DNA from: Cyanophora paradoxa | Lineage: Eukaryota > Glaucocystophyceae > Cyanophorales > Cyanophoraceae | Direction: 5' to 3' | NCBI GenBank assembly: GCA_004431415.1 | Contig: QPMI01000414.1 | Location: 62,001-126,000 of the forward strand | Length of the DNA: 64,000 nt | In this document: piece after piece, positions 63,855 through 64,000 of the stretch | Position numbering within the stretch: the first letter of the stretch is position 1 | How the letters are laid out: each line of letters begins with the position of its first letter | Made by a program: the position numbers and the translations under genes | The notes under the pieces: model-generated | Told to the model about the DNA's origin: nothing | Seen by the model: only the letters and a program-made list of their open reading frames with translations | The model's database searches: none

Positions 63855-64000
63855 TCAGCCTTCCCATGGCCAGCTGTAGGGCGGGCGCCCCGCGAACATC
63901 GCCTCGAGCGCCGCCCTTCTGGCCTCGTCGAGCTGCGGGTTGTAGCGCACCCGCACAGCGACCTCGGGGCGGAGGCCCCGCAGGACCTGCCGGGCCGTCG
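63855..64000 (-). CDS. C-terminal end of an unidentified protein, cut by the window edge
   Basis: Reading from the window end on the minus strand gives TARQVLRGLRPEVAVRVRY, NPQLDEARRAALEAMF and AGRPPYSWPWEG followed by TGA at 63855-63857. Base use is typical of exons in this window, with no internal stop. Too little is present to name a family. Confidence 0.5.
   Translation of the reverse strand, partial: TARQVLRGLRPEVAVRVRYNPQLDEARRAALEAMFAGRPPYSWPWEG

Overview
The window is nuclear DNA of a eukaryote, very probably a GC-rich unicellular alga. Most genes are broken into short exons by GT-AG introns of roughly 40-150 bases, so a coding region has to be assembled across reading frames. There is no operon structure and no prokaryotic start-site logic. 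A plastid is suggested by a phytyl-ester-synthase-like gene with an N-terminal extension that resembles a transit peptide. A cilium or flagellum is suggested by a FAM149-like (DUF3719) gene and a REJ-domain membrane protein. Haptophytes and pelagophytes have such GC-rich, intron-rich genomes, but the lineage cannot be fixed from this sequence alone.

Layout: 1-2713 (+) is the 3' part of a REJ/GPS-like membrane protein. About 4371-7035 (-) is a FAM149-like gene with a very Pro/Ala-rich tail. 7326-9850 (+) is an mRNA-capping-enzyme homologue that has lost its catalytic residues. 9928-12327 (-) is an armadillo-repeat protein. 12683-14008 (+) is a complete MOB1 gene with nine exons. 14427-18833 (-) and 19059-23084 (+) are two divergent paralogues of the SMP-C2 (extended-synaptotagmin/tricalbin) type. 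23836-24945 is a 151/157-base satellite. 25603-29844 (+) is an unrecognised coiled-coil membrane protein. About 30290-30773 (-) is a small F-box-like gene. 30774-34682 is mostly gene-poor, with repeats and one pseudogene fragment. 34683-39416 (-) is a Kelch, coiled-coil and RING protein with an internal duplication.

40260-45450 and 47779-52830 are two copies of a direct ~5 kb segmental duplication. Each carries one multi-exon gene of unknown function on the minus strand. The spacer between them holds an unusual zinc-finger-like, Pro/Ala-rich open frame. 53046-57378 (-) is the plastid-type alpha/beta-hydrolase plus acyltransferase. 57429-57763 (+) holds one or two very small genes. 58158-60932 (-) is 6-phosphogluconate dehydrogenase. 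61221-62991 (+) is an F-box protein. 63855-64000 (-) is the 3' end of a gene that runs out of the window.

The genes do not form one pathway. They cover lipid metabolism and lipid transfer (acyltransferase, two SMP-C2 proteins), the pentose phosphate pathway (6PGDH), Hippo/MEN-type signalling (MOB1), ubiquitin-linked adaptors (F-box, RING) and cilium-associated proteins. Recurrent intron features stand out: a GTACCCC element near 5' splice sites and also before acceptors, polypyrimidine tracts made almost only of C, and TTCGAA-centred elements close to splice sites. The most unusual gene is the capping-enzyme homologue with degenerate active sites.
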